Source of the DNA: Hyphomicrobiales bacterium
Lineage (GTDB): Bacteria; Pseudomonadota; Alphaproteobacteria; Rhizobiales; Beijerinckiaceae
DNA: 11,386 bases
Direction of reading: 5' to 3'
NCBI GenBank assembly: GCA_028290085.1
Contig: JAQGKN010000239.1
Location: 1 to 11,386, forward strand
Made by a program: the position numbers and the translations under genes. Under the pieces are notes generated by a model. It did not search any database, was not told the DNA's origin, and was given only the letters and a program-made list of their open reading frames with translations. Shown one piece after another: positions 9,148 through 11,386 of this stretch (position 1 is the first letter of the stretch; the number at the start of each line of letters is the position of its first letter).

Positions 9148-10232
9148 AGGCCGAGTTGCCCCATGTAGCGCACCTGCGGCTCGCCCGTTTCGGTGCGGAT
9201 CACTTCGCCCAGACGCACAGGCGCTTCGCCTGCATTACGGAGTGCGGCCTCGACCTCGGCCACTCTGTCCGCAGCGACAACGGCGATCATGCCGATTCCG
9301 CAATTGAAGGTGCGCAGCATTTCCTCAGCCACGACATTGCCTTCGCGTGCCAGCCACTGGAACACCGGCAGTACGGGCACTGTCGCCAGATCGAGAGTCA
9401 CGCCGATACCGTCGGGCAGGACGCGCGGAATATTGTCGGGAAAGCCGCCGCCGGTGATATGCGCCAGGGCTTTGAGGCCGGTCGTCTCACGTAGAACTTG
9501 AAGTAGCGCCTTCACATAGATGCGGGTGGGGGTGAGCAGTGCCTCGCCCAACTGGCGTGCAGGATCGAATGGCGCCGCGTCTGTCCAGGCGAGACCGGTA
9601 CGCTCGACGATGCGGCGCACCAGTGAGAAGCCATTGGAGTGAACGCCGGAGGAGGGCAGGCCGAGGACGATGTCGCCCGGGGTGAGATCGCCGGCGGGCA
9701 GCAGGCGTCCGCGCTCGGCGGCGCCGACCGCGAAGCCCGCGAGGTCGTAATCCTTGCCCGCATAGAGGCCCGGCATTTCGGCGGTTTCGCCGCCGATCAG
9801 AGCGCAGCCGGCCTGGAGGCAGCCCGTGGCAATGCCCTTGACGATGGCCGCGCCCGCGGCGGGATCGAGTTTGCCGGTTGCGTAATAATCCAGAAAGAAC
9901 AGCGGCTCCGCGCCCTGGACCACGAGATCGTTGACGCACATGGCGACGAGATCGATGCCGACAGTGTCGTGGATGCCGGTCTCGATGGCGATCTTGACCT
10001 TGGTGCCGACGCCATCATTGGCGGCGACGAGTATGGGATCTTTGAAGCCCGCGGCCTTCAGATCGAACAGGCCGCCAAAGCCGCCGATCTCGGCATCGGC
10101 GCCCGGACGGCGCGTCGAGCGGACAAGGGGCTTGATCTGGTCGACCATGGCATTGCCGGCGTCGATATCGACACCCGCCTGCGCGTAGGTGAGACCTGTC
10201 TCGGGGGAACCGGCTGTGGGCTTCTGCGTCAT
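9144..10232 (-). CDS. purM: Phosphoribosylformylglycinamidine cyclo-ligase PurM (AIR synthetase)
   Basis: PurM uses ATP to close FGAM to aminoimidazole ribonucleotide, the fifth step of purine synthesis. At 362 aa it has the usual length (E. coli 345). Landmarks in order are '[13 protein letters not shown]', '[12 protein letters not shown]', '[17 protein letters not shown]', '[12 protein letters not shown]', '[16 protein letters not shown]' and '[13 protein letters not shown]', all typical of the PurM/PurL ATP-binding fold. The ATG at 10232 has GAGG 6 bases upstream (10242-10239). It is the first gene of a purM-purN pair, and purN begins inside its stop codon. The 109-bp spacer to the divergent gene at 10342 should hold its promoter, but only weak boxes are visible (TTGCAT at 10279-10274), and I see no purine riboswitch. 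Confidence 0.98.
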   Translation of the reverse strand: MTQKPTAGSPETGLTYAQAGVDIDAGNAMVDQIKPLVRSTRRPGADAEIGGFGGLFDLKAAGFKDPILVAANDGVGTKVKIAIETGIHDTVGIDLVAMCVNDLVVQGAEPLFFLDYYATGKLDPAAGAAIVKGIATGCLQAGCALIGGETAEMPGLYAGKDYDLAGFAVGAAERGRLLPAGDLTPGDIVLGLPSSGVHSNGFSLVRRIVERTGLAWTDAAPFDPARQLGEALLTPTRIYVKALLQVLRETTGLKALAHITGGGFPDNIPRVLPDGIGVTLDLATVPVLPVFQWLAREGNVVAEEMLRTFNCGIGMIAVVAADRVAEVEAALRNAGEAPVRLGEVIRTETGEPQVRYMGQLGL

Positions 10233-10326
10233 GAAAATCCTCGTCGGCGGGGCGTAACCCGATGCGGGACTTGATGCAAGCGCGCAGGATGCCGATGGCC
10301 ACGCTGGCTTGAGGGGCGGCTCATGC

Positions 10327-10332
10327 TAGACT
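10327..10332 (+). promoter_or_regulatory. Putative -10 box immediately before the gene at 10342
   Basis: TAGACT lies 9 bases before the ATG at 10342. The nine bases GCTAGACTG (10325-10333) are identical to those around the proposed katG -10 (2942-2950). The best upstream element at 17-bp spacing is the weak CTGGCT (10304-10309). Initiation near 10339-10342 would leave almost no leader. Confidence 0.35.
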
Positions 10333-10341
10333 GCCCGCGAC

Positions 10342-10893
10342 ATGCCCCGTTCTCGACTCTTCGCCAGTCTGCCAAACCTGATCACTCTCGGGAGGCTCGT
10401 GCTCGTGCCCGTGGCGATCGCGATGATCGCCGACCAGAGCTGGATGAGCGCCCTCGTCGTGTTTTTGCTCGCGGGCATCTCGGACGGGATCGACGGTTTT
10501 CTCGCCCGTACCTTCGACCTCCGCAGCGAACTCGGCGCATATCTAGATGCCCTGGCCGACAAGGCTTTGTTGATTTCGATCTATGTGGCGCTCGCTGTCG
10601 TTGGCGTTCTGCCGGCCTCCATCGCCATCTTCGTGGTGGCGCGCGATATCATGATCATGGGCGCGGTGGTGGTCTCCTGGGTCATGCACAAGCCTGTGGA
10701 AATCCGGCCCCTCTTGATCTCGAAGCTCAATACGACCGCGCAGATTGCCTTCGCTGGCCTCGTCCTCGCGGCGAAAGCTTTCGGCTGGGCACTCGGAATG
10801 TGGTTCGGCATCGCACTGGTTATCGTGGCGGCATTGACGGTCATGTCCGGGGGCGCCTATCTGGCGCAATGGTACAGGCACATGAGCGCCTGA
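10342..10893 (+). CDS. CDP-alcohol phosphatidyltransferase family membrane enzyme
   Basis: A 183-aa polytopic inner-membrane protein. Residues 51-73 hold the family motif D-G-x2-A-R-x8-G-x3-D-x3-D (D51, G52, A55, R56, G65, D69, D73), with the additional D48. These aspartates bind two metal ions and the CDP-alcohol. Hydrophobic segments lie at about 11-30, 34-47, 76-97, 99-114, 130-148 and 150-170. The enzyme moves a phosphatidyl group from CDP-diacylglycerol to an alcohol; glycerol-3-phosphate (PgsA-like) is the commonest acceptor in proteins of this size. In rhizobia the main pgsA usually sits beside uvrC, so this copy next to purM may be a paralogue with a different acceptor; that comparison is from memory. 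No Shine-Dalgarno precedes the ATG. The next gene starts 17 bp after its stop, indicating one operon. Confidence 0.9.
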   Translation: MPRSRLFASLPNLITLGRLVLVPVAIAMIADQSWMSALVVFLLAGISDGIDGFLARTFDLRSELGAYLDALADKALLISIYVALAVVGVLPASIAIFVVARDIMIMGAVVVSWVMHKPVEIRPLLISKLNTTAQIAFAGLVLAAKAFGWALGMWFGIALVIVAALTVMSGGAYLAQWYRHMSA

Positions 10894-10910
10894 GGAGCGG
10901 ACCTGTCACG

Positions 10911-11386
10911 ATGCGTATCGAAGTGAAACTCGGGTTCTGGATCGGCGGGCTGGCCGTTCTCATCCTGCTTCTGTGGCTGCTCAGCGGCATATTGCTGCCT
11001 TTTGCGGCCGCGTTGGCTCTTGGATATCTGCTCGACCCCGTCGCCGACAGGCTCGAGCGTCTCGGGCTGAACCGGCTCGGCGCGACGCTGGTCATTCTCG
11101 TGCTGTTCGTGCTCGTTTTTGCTTTGATCCTCGTGATCCTGCTTCCGGTGCTCGGTCATCAGGTCGGCGATTTCCTCGACAGCCTGCCCAATTACGTCGC
11201 GCGCCTGCGCACCGTCCTCTCCGAGGAGGGCAACAGTTTCATCTCGCGCATGGCGGGGCCGCTGGCTGAGCGGATGGGGCTTGGCCATGAGTTCAAGGCA
11301 AGCGATCTGCAGGGATCGGTCAGCGATATCGTGGCCGAGGGCGCCAAATGGCTCGGCACGTTCCTACGCTCGCTCTGGTCGGGCGG
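10911..11386 (+). CDS. AI-2E/PerM-family membrane protein (N-terminal part, cut by window edge)
   Basis: The frame is open from ATG 10911 to the right edge, 158 full codons without stop. Its N-terminus 'MRIEVKLGFWIGG' leads into a long hydrophobic hairpin (about residues 8-41) ending in 'PFAAALALGYLLDPVADRLER', a typical start of the AI-2E transporter family (PF01594). A further membrane segment covers about 59-81. Then comes the extended soluble stretch (about 85-150) usual in these proteins. Family members are 350-400 aa, so more than half is missing. The name comes from E. coli TqsA, an autoinducer-2 exporter; most members, including PerM types, have unproven or ion-transport roles, so no substrate is assigned. 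An AGGAG overlaps the stop of the upstream gene (10893-10897), and a nearer GGA is at 10899-10901. Co-transcription with the CDP-alcohol enzyme is likely. Confidence 0.88.
   Translation, partial: MRIEVKLGFWIGGLAVLILLLWLLSGILLPFAAALALGYLLDPVADRLERLGLNRLGATLVILVLFVLVFALILVILLPVLGHQVGDFLDSLPNYVARLRTVLSEEGNSFISRMAGPLAERMGLGHEFKASDLQGSVSDIVAEGAKWLGTFLRSLWSG

Noticed and set aside
8593..9168. 191-codon plus-strand frame opposite purN
   Set aside because: Shadow frame of a clearly identified gene; no family features.
9639..10274. 211-codon plus-strand frame opposite purM
   Set aside because: Shadow of purM; Gly/Ala/Asp-rich without motifs, and purM is unambiguous.
10233..10341. Purine riboswitch or PurR-type operator in front of purM
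   Set aside because: No conserved purine aptamer core or convincing operator palindrome is visible in these 109 bases.

Overview
The window looks like chromosomal DNA from a GC-rich alphaproteobacterium, most probably of the Hyphomicrobiales (Rhizobiales). This rests on strong G/C bias at third codon positions, YheS-type ABC-F and rhizobial-style purM/purN, CDP-alcohol phosphotransferase and AI-2E-type neighbours, and a dispersed 'CGTCATTGCGAG' palindrome of a kind frequent in these genomes. Genus cannot be resolved. I see no insertion sequence, phage, tRNA, rRNA or CRISPR array.

Layout. (1) 1-1892, minus: an ABC-F ribosome-associated ATPase whose 3' end lies off the left edge. (2) 1951-2868, minus: oxyR, with both redox cysteines at the E. 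coli positions (C199, C208). (3) 2869-2980: a 112-bp divergent control region with a 13/16 match to the full OxyR tetramer site, abutting a -35/-10 pair for katG. (4) 2981-5197, plus: katG, complete, with the Met-Tyr-Trp cross-link residues. (5) 5216-5249: a strong hairpin, then the ndk promoter. (6) 5330-5752, plus: ndk, which seems to start at a rare ATT codon. (7) 5772-5853: the palindromic repeat. (8) 5879-7969, plus: an orphan cytoplasmic molybdopterin oxidoreductase of the 'CPHDC' type. (9) 8108-8467, plus: a small exported four-cysteine protein of unknown function. (10) 9147-8473 and 10232-9144, minus: the purM-purN operon with a 4-base stop/start overlap. (11) 10342-10893 and 10911-11386, plus: a CDP-alcohol phosphatidyltransferase and the first part of an AI-2E/PerM-family membrane protein, truncated by the right edge.

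How the genes fit together. oxyR and katG form a self-contained peroxide-response module: OxyR senses H2O2 and activates divergent katG, whose product removes it. purM and purN catalyse two steps of de novo purine synthesis, and ndk balances nucleoside triphosphates; these are housekeeping genes. The molybdoenzyme and the exported small protein have no obvious partners here.

I do not find a convincing undescribed multi-gene system. The points most worth a second look are the ATT start of ndk, with a promoter lying inside the ATG-based reading frame, the near-consensus OxyR operator, the molybdoenzyme with no evident side-chain Mo ligand at the usual place, the four-cysteine exported protein, and a likely leaderless transcript at 10342. 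Two genes run off the window edges (1-1892 and 10911-11386) and were read directly from the sequence.
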